A stretch of 64,000 bases of DNA, from NCBI RefSeq assembly GCF_030929555.1, contig NZ_JAVFVT010000011.1, forward strand, positions 116,879-180,878, in the 5' to 3' direction. This document shows positions 18,484 to 25,893 of the stretch, piece after piece. Origin of the DNA: Paenibacillus sp. LHD-117 (GTDB lineage Bacteria > Bacillota > Bacilli > Paenibacillales > Paenibacillaceae). Made by a program: the position numbers and the translations under genes. Numbering within the stretch: position 1 is the stretch's first letter; each line of letters starts with the position of its first letter. The notes below the pieces were generated by a model, which made no database searches, was not told the origin of the DNA, and saw nothing but the letters and a program-made list of their open reading frames with translations.

Positions 18484-18564
18484 TGCCGTTGGGCGATCAA
18501 GGAATGCTTCAATGCTGTGGTGACGTGGGACAAGGTTGACCAAACAGTTAACAATGATAAATAA
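18484..18564 (+). pseudogene. remnant of a copper-amine-oxidase-like (stalk) domain
   Basis: Reads RWAIKECFNAVVTWDKVDQT then VNNDK and stop, the second half of the stalk domain (pattern RAIAEALGAxVxWDxxxxTV). No start and no first half remain. A terminator follows at once. Three fuller relatives of this domain lie within the next 3 kb. Confidence 0.6.
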
Positions 18565-18569
18565 CGATC

Positions 18570-18604
18570 AAGCCCGCCGACCGTAATGGTTAGCGGGCTT
18601 TTAT
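18570..18604 (+). terminator. terminator after the stalk-domain remnant
   Basis: AAGCCCGC and GCGGGCTT pair around a 15-base loop, followed by T. Similar hairpins close other element genes at 21837 and 22729. Confidence 0.7.
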
Positions 18605-18623
18605 TGTAAGTATTGGGAATTAA

Positions 18624-19412
18624 TTATTGCACTTTGAACCAAATGCCGCCTGTGCCATCATAATCACGTCCAAATGCTAGTACTGGCGTATCACCTTTCT
18701 CGACTAAGTAAGCGGCCCATCCTTCATCGGAAGCACCTTCATATAACGAAACATTAAATTCAGGTTCAGGAGTTACGATGCTCTCCTTTGCATAATCCTT
18801 TCCACTCGAGGAAACCAAGTCGAAGTCATAATAACTTACTTGTACCGCTTTATCTTCGATGATATTCTTCAATACCTTGAAGTTGATTTTTACAAGAAGG
18901 TACTCGTACCCCTCCGGAGGTGCCTCGTTGAACATGTTAGCATCGTACACCATCTCCCAAGCTTCTTCACCTCTGATAGATTCTGTGATTGTCGCTTCGG
19001 CAGTATATTTACCTGAGAATTCGTCATAATCGAATTTTACTTTCGTATTCAAAGGTGCGGGATTTTTACGTGAGAATCCAACCGCTTCTGTTGGCTTCTG
19101 CCCAGCTTCCACTGCAGAGGCACCTTCTCCTAGCCAGACGGTATTGTTTTTTCCGTCCCAGCCTACTTCGACTCCGAGGGCATCGCCAGCAGTCCGGATA
19201 GGAAGGTATGTAGTACCGTTGTATGTGATTGCATAGACATTCTTGCCACTCGCGTCCTTCGGAGTCCAGTCCTTCCCATCTACCTTGAACTTAAGACCCA
19301 GGTTTAGATTTGCTTTGATCGCTTGCAAATTCGTTGCGCCGTATGCGCCAGCTGCGGCAGAAGTAAGCATGAGGGCCCCCGCGGCCAATGTGATGAGCAG
19401 TTTCTTCTTCAA
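18624..19412 (-). CDS. secreted stalk-domain protein with DUF4352-like C-terminal domain
   Basis: 262 residues: signal peptide (KKKLLITLAAGALMLTSAAA), then a copper-amine-oxidase-like stalk domain (about 40-95: VYAITYNGTTYLPIRTAGDA, LGVEVGWDGKNNTVWLG) and a beta-rich C-terminal domain (about 115-262: GEEAWEMVYDANMFNEAPPE, GYEYLLVKINFKV, LYEGASDEGWAAYLVEKGD) of the type often called DUF4352 or telokin-like. Both domains are common in secreted Paenibacillus proteins of unknown role. The C-terminal part is clearly related to the next gene upstream (19493), with the same order of blocks, so the two are paralogues on one strand. Confidence 0.75.
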   Translation of the reverse strand: MKKKLLITLAAGALMLTSAAAGAYGATNLQAIKANLNLGLKFKVDGKDWTPKDASGKNVYAITYNGTTYLPIRTAGDALGVEVGWDGKNNTVWLGEGASAVEAGQKPTEAVGFSRKNPAPLNTKVKFDYDEFSGKYTAEATITESIRGEEAWEMVYDANMFNEAPPEGYEYLLVKINFKVLKNIIEDKAVQVSYYDFDLVSSSGKDYAKESIVTPEPEFNVSLYEGASDEGWAAYLVEKGDTPVLAFGRDYDGTGGIWFKVQ

Positions 19413-19492
19413 GTCTAGTTCCTCCTCAATTGGGTAAATTCTCCTACCAGTCTACTACAAACTACCAAACTTTCCTATTGATTTTTTGTCCT

Positions 19493-20227
19493 TTAATTCG
19501 TTGAAAACCAATTGCCAGCTACTTCAATTAATGGTTTTGTGTCATCTGTTCGAACAGCAAAGACAGCCCATCCAGTATGCTGTGCCCCCTCATACAATTC
19601 TTTGTAAACTTCCCCTTCCGTTACTAAGAAGACTGGATCGTATTTAACTCCATTTTCAGATACCAATGAAAATGTATTACTATTAACTGACAATGGATCG
19701 CCCGACTTTGATTTGTCTGCACGAACCGTTATTTCAGCAAGCATATATTCATGTCCCGCTGCCGGTGCAGGGTTATATTCATTCCATTTCGTAACCAACT
19801 TTTGTGCTTCATCACCGCGGATGGATTTATTAACTGTTATAGATAAATCAAATCGCTGCTTCCCTGCTCCTGTTAAAGCAAAGTATTGTTCGACAGAAAA
19901 AATGTGGCTTTGGCCAAGATTTATAGGATCTCTCCTTGTTCCGTCTGGCGTTTTATCTTGTTGGGTTACAGCTTGGTTGGAAGCTACCTCATTGCTCTCA
20001 GTATCTACAAACGTGAATATAGCAACAATTAGTATCACGAAGAGCAAAATAACTCCGCCGATGGATGCTGCGATAATTGTAATTACCTTTGCTGCTGTAG
20101 ACCGGACCTTTAGAACTTGTGGTGGGTAAGCTGTGCTTAGCAACCAGTTGCCGCATCGAATGCAATTCTTGTTCGATGGACTATTATGTGATTTACATGC
20201 AGGGCAAACATAGACTAGTTTGCTCAA
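19493..20227 (-). CDS. zinc-ribbon membrane protein with DUF4352-like outer domain
   Basis: 244 residues from TTG 20227, which has a perfect AAGGAGG; the GTG at 20260 lacks one. Order: a four-cysteine zinc ribbon (YVCPACKSHN and NCIRCGNWL, residues about 5-30), one membrane helix (AKVITIIAASIGGVILLFVI, about 50-75), a polar linker, then an extracellular beta domain (DLSITVNKSIRGDEAQKLVT, AGHEYMLAEITVRADKSKSG, ELYEGAQHTGWAVFAVRTDD) that mirrors the C-terminal domain of the next gene. Function unknown; the paralogous pair suggests a local duplication in the element. Confidence 0.72.
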   Translation of the reverse strand: MSKLVYVCPACKSHNSPSNKNCIRCGNWLLSTAYPPQVLKVRSTAAKVITIIAASIGGVILLFVILIVAIFTFVDTESNEVASNQAVTQQDKTPDGTRRDPINLGQSHIFSVEQYFALTGAGKQRFDLSITVNKSIRGDEAQKLVTKWNEYNPAPAAGHEYMLAEITVRADKSKSGDPLSVNSNTFSLVSENGVKYDPVFLVTEGEVYKELYEGAQHTGWAVFAVRTDDTKPLIEVAGNWFSTN

Positions 20228-20363
20228 TTTAATTCCTCCTTGAGGTTGGTTAATTTTCACTTATTAGTCTACTACATACTTCCAGCACTTCATAATTGCT
20301 TAGTTTTTTTCTAGTATTAATGTACTAGACAAACTGCATTCGGTTGAGTTATCTTTATGGAAA

Positions 20364-21305
20364 ATGGTGGATTGGGGTGCAAAGTTGAAAAAAATAGTTC
20401 TTGGATTTATTCTTGGATTTGGTATGTGTCTCACAGTCACGGTTTCAGCAGAATCAGCAAAGGAATTTATATTAACAAACCTAAAGTTCCCAGTTTTTTT
20501 AAATGGATCTGAATATGTAAATAATGATTTACCTTTTATGAACTATAAGGGTAACACTTATGTACCGTTGAAAATTACTGGTGAAATCTTAGGGACACGG
20601 GTTAATTGGAATGAGGAGCACAGGAGAGTAGAGATTGGAACGCCCGTTCAAAACGACAAGCTAGAAATCATTCAGAACTATAAGAGACAAAATATAAATG
20701 CCATTGATTTTCAAGGTGAGATATTTGTTTCATTCAGCCGATATTTAGATGAATATACTGGTGGAAGGCAGTACTTTACCTATGATGCAGACAAAAAGGA
20801 GTTGATTGCTAAGCACGTTGGGAAATCTATTGTCATAAATGATGGAGCTATAACTGGTTCTCAGGGTTTTATTCATTACGGTACTACATACGTTAAAGAA
20901 AGCGTTATTAATGAAATTTTAGATTTGATTAAAATGGAAAGTGAAAAGTTGGCCGAGAAAGAAGAGTATCAAAAACTCAAAAATTACTTTAAAGTGGACA
21001 ATAAAACTCTCTTGCCGGGCAATACTACTGTGAGCGTAACTTCTGCATTCTCTAGTAATAATCAGTCTGTACTTGATGATGTAGCTGAATTAATTAATCA
21101 ATTAGGTGATGATGCACAATTGTTATTTGAATTTTATGCACAAGAGATTCAGAAGCAAAATCCCCAGTATGGTTTGCAAATTAACTTTTTTATTCTTGGC
21201 GACCGAGTACATGATATCGGAATTGTCCAAATAGATGCGAATGGGGTTATTAAGAATTCCAATATTGTAAATAAAGTAGATGTTAGCAAAGTAAATTTAA
21301 ACTAA
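20364..21305 (+). CDS. secreted stalk-domain protein, AT-rich
   Basis: 313 residues: signal peptide (LKKIVLGFILGFGMCLTVTV-SAES), stalk domain (about 45-100: LPFMNYKGNTYVPLKITGEI, LGTRVNWNEEHRRVEIG), a second short stalk-like block (INAIDFQGEIFVSFSRYLDE, FTYDADKKELIAKHVG), and a C-terminal domain without recognised family. TTG at 20385, with GGGGTG before it, is a possible true start. Transcribed away from the 18624-20227 pair. Closed by its own terminator at 21316. Role unknown. Confidence 0.7.
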   Translation: MVDWGAKLKKIVLGFILGFGMCLTVTVSAESAKEFILTNLKFPVFLNGSEYVNNDLPFMNYKGNTYVPLKITGEILGTRVNWNEEHRRVEIGTPVQNDKLEIIQNYKRQNINAIDFQGEIFVSFSRYLDEYTGGRQYFTYDADKKELIAKHVGKSIVINDGAITGSQGFIHYGTTYVKESVINEILDLIKMESEKLAEKEEYQKLKNYFKVDNKTLLPGNTTVSVTSAFSSNNQSVLDDVAELINQLGDDAQLLFEFYAQEIQKQNPQYGLQINFFILGDRVHDIGIVQIDANGVIKNSNIVNKVDVSKVNLN

Positions 21306-21315
21306 ATTAATTCCA

Positions 21316-21352
21316 AAGCCCACTAACTTTAATGATGGTGGGCTTGTTTTTA
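21316..21352 (+). terminator. terminator after the 20364 gene
   Basis: AAGCCCAC and GTGGGCTT pair, followed by GTTTTT. Confidence 0.75.
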
Positions 21353-21383
21353 AAGGGATGTAGTATCAAGACACTGAAGCAAG

Positions 21384-21833
21384 GCGCGCGGCATTGAGAA
21401 GTTCCATTATCCCGGCAGTGTCGCCGGTAAGAAAGCAGCGAAGATGCTTCACCATCGTCTGCTGACCGGGGACGGCACTGCCAAACTGTGGCGTCAAGGC
21501 GGCGGACTTCGCAGTGCTTCATAACACGACGATGCCGGTCGTGTTGCTCGAGTGCGGCTTTATGACCAATTCGGCCGAAGTGGCACTGCTGATGACGGCG
21601 GCCTACCGCGCCGAGTGCTTTGCGAGCTGTACGGTGTGGCCTTTGTGCGAAAGACTCCACCGGCGCCGGTCAGCGACCAGGTAGATATCTGCGTCATCGG
21701 CAAGCTGCTGGAGCAGAAAGGCACGCTGAAGAACGGAGTGACGATGGTGCCGGTTCGGGCTGAAGCGGAGGCTCTAGGGGCTTCGGTACGGTGGGACGGG
21801 AATGTGCGAACTGTGTTAATCGAGGTAGAATAG
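21384..21833 (+). pseudogene. N-acetylmuramoyl-L-alanine amidase with stalk domain, decayed
   Basis: Amidase_3 pieces in three frames: GIEKFHYPGSVAGKKAAKML, then GVKAADFAVLHNTTMPVVLL followed by ECGFMTNSAEVALLMTAAYR (with the catalytic glutamate), then a stalk domain GKLLEQKGTLKNGVTMVPVR, ALGASVRWDGNVRTVLIEVE ending at 21833. At least two frameshifts (near 21470 and 21630) and a missing first half (no metal-binding histidine) show it is dead. It is not the lost half of the lysin at 15772; both hold the same C-terminal catalytic part. Confidence 0.8.
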
Positions 21834-21836
21834 ACG

Positions 21837-21871
21837 AAAGCTCGCTGGCCGTGAGGGCTAGCGGGCTTTTT
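21837..21871 (+). terminator. terminator after the amidase remnant
   Basis: AAAGCTCGCTGGCC and GGCTAGCGGGCTTTTT pair around GTGA. Very similar to the hairpin at 22729. Confidence 0.75.
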
Positions 21872-21961
21872 CAATTATTATCTTTCAGTACTTTAGGACT
21901 ACCAAACTATTGGGAATGAGGTATGATTATAGGAACTTACTACTAAGGGAGATCATGGATT

Positions 21962-22720
21962 GTGGCGCGAAGAAGAAGGAAACAACAAGATCCGATACAA
22001 GGCTTGTTGATAATGCTAATGGCGTTATCACTGTATGGGTCGTATCAATTAACTGAGTCGCTTTTAGTTGGGTGTATTGCTGCTGGTTGTGTGCTTGGGG
22101 CATATGTTGCAATCATGATCATCATTAACCAGAAGCGAGCTGAACGTCTTAAGCGGTCGGGCATATCTGAAATCGATAAGATGGAAGGTAGGAGATTTGA
22201 ACTTTACTTGGGTCATCTGTTCAAAGCGCATGGCTATTCGACCGAAGTGACCAAATCAGCCAGTGATTACGGCGCGGATTTGGTCATTACAAAAACCGGT
22301 AGAAAGATCGTGGTACAAGCGAAACGATACAGTAAAAACGTAGGCCTGAAGGCTGTGCAAGAAGTACATACCGCAATGAATCATTATGGAGCTGCAGAGG
22401 CGTGGGTCGTGACTAACGCAGATTATACGGAACAGGCGTACTCATTGGCCAAGTCAAATTGAGTTCGGTTGATAAACCGACAACAGCTTATAGAGATGAT
22501 TTTGGTTTTAAATCCGGGGTCTTCTAAGATGCCGTCGGCAAAGGAGATTATCACACAACTAGTTGAAGAAACTGCTGAGAAGCCGTCTCGATCGGAAATC
22601 GATAACGACGAATGCCCGCGTTGTGGTTATATGCTGGTTAAAAGAAAGAGTAGTCGCGGCGAGTTCTACGGCTGCTCAAATTTTCCGAAATGCAGACATA
22701 TCACCAAAATTACAGGATGA
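21962..22720 (+). pseudogene. Mrr-like restriction endonuclease with C-terminal zinc finger, interrupted by in-frame TGA
   Basis: GTG 21962. Residues 1-60 hold two membrane helices (IQGLLIMLMALSLYGSY and LLVGCIAAGCVLGAYVAI), then an Mrr-type PD-(D/E)xK nuclease: GRRFELYLGHLFKAHGY, the catalytic SDYGADLVI and VVQAKRYSKNVG, AVQEVHTAMNHYGA, AWVVTNADYTEQA. At 22460-22462 a TGA follows AKSN; the same frame then continues VRLINRQQLIEMILVLN and ends in a topoisomerase-type C4 zinc finger (DECPRCGYMLVKRKSSRGEF, CSNFPKCRHI). Relatives usually read NGVRLI at this point, so one GGA-to-TGA change explains it. The nuclease core is complete without the end, so the shorter product might still work. It would cut foreign or modified DNA. 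Confidence 0.78.
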
Positions 22721-22728
22721 GAATGTAG

Positions 22729-22765
22729 AAAGCCTGCTGGCCGTGGTGGCTGGCAGGCTTTTTTA
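22729..22765 (+). terminator. terminator after the Mrr-like gene
   Basis: AAAGCCTGCTGGCC and GGCTGGCAGGCTTTTTT pair around GTGGT. Confidence 0.8.
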
Positions 22766-22910
22766 AAACCTTGAATACGAACTTATGTTCTTGTATTATT
22801 GATACTAAGTACAACGGTATCAGTTGTCACACATTTTTTAATATTGGATAACCTAAAAACCGTTGACCATGATAATATATGGTTATACAGGTACTAAGGA
22901 GGTGTTTTCC

Positions 22911-23612
22911 GTGGATCTTACAATTAAAATCATCAAGAACGTGCTGTTCATTTTGCCAGCTTTATTTGGAACGCATGTTTGGTTGTACGGAAAAAATCCA
23001 AAGTACTATTTTTTTGTGGTAAGGTTGTTTTCAAAATGGAGAGATACAACATGGGCAGTAAATGTTGATTTTAAACTCAGCACTGTCGACGGTGCATATA
23101 TAAAAGTTGAAGATGTTTTTAAGGAATTGTACATAAATAACAGATATAAACGAGTAGTAAATATGAAAAACAAAAAAGTATATGAGTGTGGACTATTTAA
23201 TATTATCGTTCAAGATGATTTTGATTCAGGTGTTTTATCTGAGAATAAATTAAACATTAGAATTGCTCAAATTAATGTAACCACCAATACTGCAGAAGAA
23301 AAATTAAGAGAACTTAGAGAATTTTTCAATAAGCTTTCACACGCTCTAGTTCCTGTGTCTCAGAGCTACCACCTCGATGTCCAATTTGAAAATGGGAAAA
23401 ACCCCTTTTATGGATTAATGGTCCAACGGTTAGGTAGGGATAATGTACTACACTTTGAATGCGTTTTTCCTATCAGTGCTATAGTTCCAAAGAACAACGG
23501 CAACGACAGAAATCCACATTATTTGAGGATTTTCAAGGAAAAATTATGTATTAATGAGTCGTCATTTGATATACTGGAGGAGACTGCCAAAAGGGCGTTA
23601 CTATTCAAATGA
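22911..23612 (+). CDS. unrecognised membrane-anchored protein, first gene of a two-gene cassette
   Basis: About 233 residues from GTG 22911, which has AAGGAGGTG seven bases before it (an ATG at 22863 has none). One N-terminal membrane helix (KIIKNVLFILPALFGTHVWL), then a cytosolic domain of mixed helix and strand (WAVNVDFKLSTVDGAYIKVE, NKLNIRIAQINVTTNTAEEK, HLDVQFENGKNPFYGLMVQR, HFECVFPISAIVPKNNG). No family is recognised. AT-rich, unlike the backbone. The next gene begins 12 bases after the stop and they share one terminator at 24292, so they form a two-gene operon. Its place between an Mrr-like nuclease and YolD-like genes would fit a defence or phage-cargo role, but nothing in the protein proves it. 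Confidence 0.7.
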   Translation: MDLTIKIIKNVLFILPALFGTHVWLYGKNPKYYFFVVRLFSKWRDTTWAVNVDFKLSTVDGAYIKVEDVFKELYINNRYKRVVNMKNKKVYECGLFNIIVQDDFDSGVLSENKLNIRIAQINVTTNTAEEKLRELREFFNKLSHALVPVSQSYHLDVQFENGKNPFYGLMVQRLGRDNVLHFECVFPISAIVPKNNGNDRNPHYLRIFKEKLCINESSFDILEETAKRALLFK

Positions 23613-23624
23613 CGGGGTGACTAA

Positions 23625-24284
23625 ATGTTCAGTGTAAGTGTATTTGACGTTACACCATCCGAAGAAGCACAATTAACCGAGATAGTTCGGGAGGCCCAGC
23701 ATTTTCAAGAAACTAAAAGGGTGAATGATTTTGATGAAACACTCGATACGTTTATTTTTGCAAATGAGACTTCACCTACTGGGTACCAGAACTATCGAAT
23801 CGTAACGGATGAAGTGCTTGATTTTCGGGCAAGAGTTAAAGGTGACTTGATTGATCAAGTTATAAAGCAAGGTATGTATGAAATCTATTACCACCCGACC
23901 AAGCGCAGATTGGTTGCAATTTGCAAAAAAGAAGACGCATTTAAAGCGACTGGGATATTTGAAGTTCGTTTCCCGATGCAACTAGAGAAGCATAGATTCA
24001 ATATTTTAGGGATCATTGCTGAGTCTGCAGATGTCAGAGGTGCGCGCTTTAACGTACAGATTGAAACAGTAACAGGGGTTTCTTTGAAAGGTTCAAACAT
24101 CGATGGTACGCAATATTATACGAACATGCTTCAAGCTGGTAGTTTAACAGGCGTAATTGTTACATATGATCACTTTGATAGAACTATAACATTGAGAGTT
24201 TCTGTCGACGGCACTCTCTTATTTTATACAGCATTAGAGGAGTATGAGTGTTTGGACTTTATCGATATGCTGTATGACGTATAA
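23625..24284 (+). CDS. unrecognised cytosolic protein, second gene of the two-gene cassette
   Basis: 219 residues, no signal or membrane segment. Long acidic and beta-rich (FSVSVFDVTPSEEAQLTEIV, YQNYRIVTDEVLDFRARVKG, YEIYYHPTKRRLVAICKKED, RFNVQIETVTGVSLKGSNID, GVIVTYDHFDRTITLRVSVD). The block YYHPTKRRLVAICKK resembles nothing I can name. Ribosome site GGGGTGAC close to the ATG. It follows the membrane-anchored gene by 12 bases and ends in a strong terminator. Function unknown; it is best considered together with its partner. Confidence 0.7.
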   Translation: MFSVSVFDVTPSEEAQLTEIVREAQHFQETKRVNDFDETLDTFIFANETSPTGYQNYRIVTDEVLDFRARVKGDLIDQVIKQGMYEIYYHPTKRRLVAICKKEDAFKATGIFEVRFPMQLEKHRFNILGIIAESADVRGARFNVQIETVTGVSLKGSNIDGTQYYTNMLQAGSLTGVIVTYDHFDRTITLRVSVDGTLLFYTALEEYECLDFIDMLYDV

Positions 24285-24291
24285 GATCATT

Positions 24292-24322
24292 AAAAAGCTG
24301 ACCACTTGGTCAGCTTTTTTTT
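24292..24322 (+). terminator. terminator of the two-gene cassette
   Basis: AAAAAGCTGACC and GGTCAGCTTTTTTT pair perfectly around ACTT. Confidence 0.9.
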
Positions 24323-24384
24323 ACCTTGCACTCCGAACATCTGTTTGCATATAATGAGAACATACATTCGTATTCGAGGTGATC

Positions 24385-24585
24385 ATGGTGGAGGAATTTA
24401 TCGGTAAAGTCGTGCAGCTCATATATAACGATAGGCGGCGAAAGGTGACGATTCGAGACGTCCGCGTGTTGGCCATCAAGGATGGCCGCATGAAAGCACG
24501 TTGCTTCTCCGCCGGCGCCGTTCGCATATTTGATGTTGACAATATCGTGGATGTGGAGGAGGTGCGGCGCCGTGGAACAGCGTAA
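24385..24585 (+). CDS. small WYL-like/SOS-cassette-associated protein
   Basis: About 66 residues: VEEFIGKVVQLIYNDRRRKV, TIRDVRVLAIKDGRMKARCF, AGAVRIFDVDNIVDVEEV. The pattern (QLIY then a short beta barrel, ending RIFxVDNI) resembles small WYL-like proteins found before YolD-like genes in Bacillales; this is a tentative match. Start is ATG 24385 or GTG 24388; GAGGTG lies just upstream. Its end overlaps the next gene by 14 bases. Probably a regulator or ligand-binding domain, role unknown. Confidence 0.6.
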   Translation: MVEEFIGKVVQLIYNDRRRKVTIRDVRVLAIKDGRMKARCFSAGAVRIFDVDNIVDVEEVRRRGTA

Positions 24586-24903
24586 GAAGCTCGAAGGTAA
24601 CGGGATGTGGGAATCGTCTAGGATGAGCTTCCAGAGCATAGGCAAGCTCTCAATGCCTGGTCGGCTAAGTCTAAGGAACGCTCACGTATCGAGCTGGACG
24701 ACCAAGAGCTCGAGGCCATTGGCCGCCGGCTGACGGAGTCACACCAGCTGCGAGTGCTCGTAACGGTCAAGATGTATCATCCAACGGAGGAACTGCAGAT
24801 CGTCGGCATGGTGGATCGGATCGATCGGCAGCGTGGTCGCTTTATGGTTAACGGGGATTGGTACGCGCTTGGTGATATTGAGGGTGTTGTCGACGTTGAC
24901 TGA
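24572..24903 (+). pseudogene. YolD-like protein, one-base frameshift
   Basis: GTG 24572 with GGAGGAGGTG upstream opens MEQRKKLEGNGMWESSRM, the start of a YolD-like protein. The rest is one frame away: LPEHRQALNAWSAKSKERSR, then IELDDQELEAIGRRLTESHQ, LRVLVTVKMYHPTEELQIVG and MVNGDWYALGDIEGVVDVD ending at 24903. Loss of one base near 24625 (an expected second ATG reads ATGAG) restores the frame. YolD-like genes usually accompany Y-family DNA polymerases in SOS mutagenesis cassettes; no polymerase gene is left here. Confidence 0.75.
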
Positions 24904-25063
24904 CCATAATCGGAAGGTGAAGTTTCTTGAACCTGAAATACGAATCTGGATGATTGAATGGGCAAAGCGATTCGACCCAGAAATCGTTAAGCGAATTGAA
25001 GAATCCGATGATGCCCTGAAAGAATACATCGCAGATTTCATAAAACGAGGAGGCGGTTTTCAC

Positions 25064-25309
25064 GTGGCAAAAGATAAAGGGCCCAAAAGACCGACCAGGG
25101 ATGAGTATGTGCTAGAGGAATTAGGTGAGCGACTAGTAGAGGCGCAGCAAGAAGAATCAACGGTGCAATTGGAAATCTGGTATCAGAAATTCGTTGTCGG
25201 TAAAATTGTGAAGATGGACTCAAGAACAAAAACGATTCATGTCCAGCAAAATAATGGTGAAACTGAGAAAGTACCGTTTATGGACATTATGAAGGTGGAT
25301 AATAATTAG
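25064..25309 (+). CDS. YolD-like protein, short
   Basis: 81 residues from GTG 25064 with GAGGAGG eight bases upstream: AKDKGPKRPTRDEYVLEELG, LEIWYQKFVVGKIVKMDSRT, KTIHVQQNNGETEKVPFMDI. The end, a small barrel followed by PFMDIMKV, is the YolD pattern. The frame stays open upstream to 24833, and the part 24916-25063 reads like a real helical protein (RIWMIEWAKRFDPEIVKRIE, SDDALKEYIADFIKRGG), so this may be a longer protein with a start near 24916 or 24950, or the tail of a separate gene. The strong ribosome site favours 25064. Confidence 0.6.
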   Translation: MAKDKGPKRPTRDEYVLEELGERLVEAQQEESTVQLEIWYQKFVVGKIVKMDSRTKTIHVQQNNGETEKVPFMDIMKVDNN

Positions 25310-25379
25310 GGTTTCGAGATGTCTGTTATGAAGGTAACTAATGGAGTATGTCGAATACATTCGCAAGGAGAGTGGTTCG

Positions 25380-25571
25380 ATGTCGATCGTAAATAGATAT
25401 TTTGGAGAAAACGTAGTGGTCAAGCTGGACAATGGTGAGACACATCAAGGGATTTTGGAGGATGTTATAGAACCGGAGATCGTTGGATACGTGAGAATTT
25501 CAGACGGGAACGAGACGGTTCTGATCCCGGAGAATCAGATCGAGGATATCAAGCCGGCAATATTGAATTGA
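25380..25571 (+). CDS. small beta-rich protein of unknown function
   Basis: 63 residues from ATG 25380 (AAGGAGAG upstream): SIVNRYFGENVVVKLDNGET, HQGILEDVIEPEIVGYVRIS, NETVLIPENQIEDIKPAIL. The alternation of strands and the LDNGETHQGILEDV block suggest a small Sm- or SH3-like barrel. No family named. Last gene of the element and closed by a terminator. Confidence 0.55.
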   Translation: MSIVNRYFGENVVVKLDNGETHQGILEDVIEPEIVGYVRISDGNETVLIPENQIEDIKPAILN

Positions 25572-25572
25572 G

Positions 25573-25612
25573 AAAGAGCCGTATGGGAAAGTATCCTTGC
25601 GGCTCTTCTGTA
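25573..25612 (+). terminator. terminator of the last element gene
   Basis: AAAGAGCCG and CGGCTCTT pair around an 18-base loop; short T-rich tail. Confidence 0.65.
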
Positions 25613-25675
25613 TTTTTTATCCCGCTCATCGACTACATTTATATAGGAAGAGAAATCGGGTAACATAATTGAAAC

Positions 25676-25694
25676 TGCCCACAGGATGACCACA
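25676..25694 (+). promoter_or_regulatory. putative integrase arm-binding repeats, right
   Basis: TGCCCACA at 25676 and TGACCACA at 25687, 11 bases apart, the same words and spacing as the pair at 14970. It lies about 100 bases inside attR. Confidence 0.5.
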
Positions 25695-25794
25695 ATCGAA
25701 ACCTTTTTGTAGGTTGTTCTAAATGATCTTCACTTATCAAAACCATTGATTTATCTGCATTTTACCACCCCTAAAATTATCTAAATTTCATGTA

Positions 25795-25812
25795 CTTTTA
25801 AGTTTGTTTTAA
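25795..25812 (+). other. attR core repeat
   Basis: CTTTTAAGTTTGTTTTAA, identical to 14914-14931. It ends 81 bases before the htrA start codon, so element sequence now forms the region just upstream of the htrA promoter or includes part of it. Confidence 0.8.
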
Positions 25813-25893
25813 GGTAGAATGTGCATGATAGAAGTAACAAATGAATCATTTACTTGCATTCGAGTATGAGCATTGGGATGGAGGAGAACGCAC

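Larger units (their letters stand above)
14914..25812. mobile_element. degraded prophage-like integrated element, about 10.9 kb, with cargo genes
   Basis: Bounded by perfect 18-bp direct repeats (14914-14931 and 25795-25812). The left end carries the 3' half of a tyrosine integrase facing outwards. Further in are phage lysis genes (SLH-type amidase and holin, both broken), then a string of genes more AT-rich than the flanks, including a toxin-like secreted protein, an Mrr-like nuclease and YolD-like genes. No capsid, tail, replication or conjugation gene is left. The flanks, yugN-like and htrA, are ordinary chromosomal genes. Confidence 0.82.

Noticed and set aside
22460..22462. TGA as selenocysteine codon in the Mrr-like gene
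   Set aside because: No selenocysteine insertion hairpin can be seen after it, relatives have glycine there, and the element is decaying.
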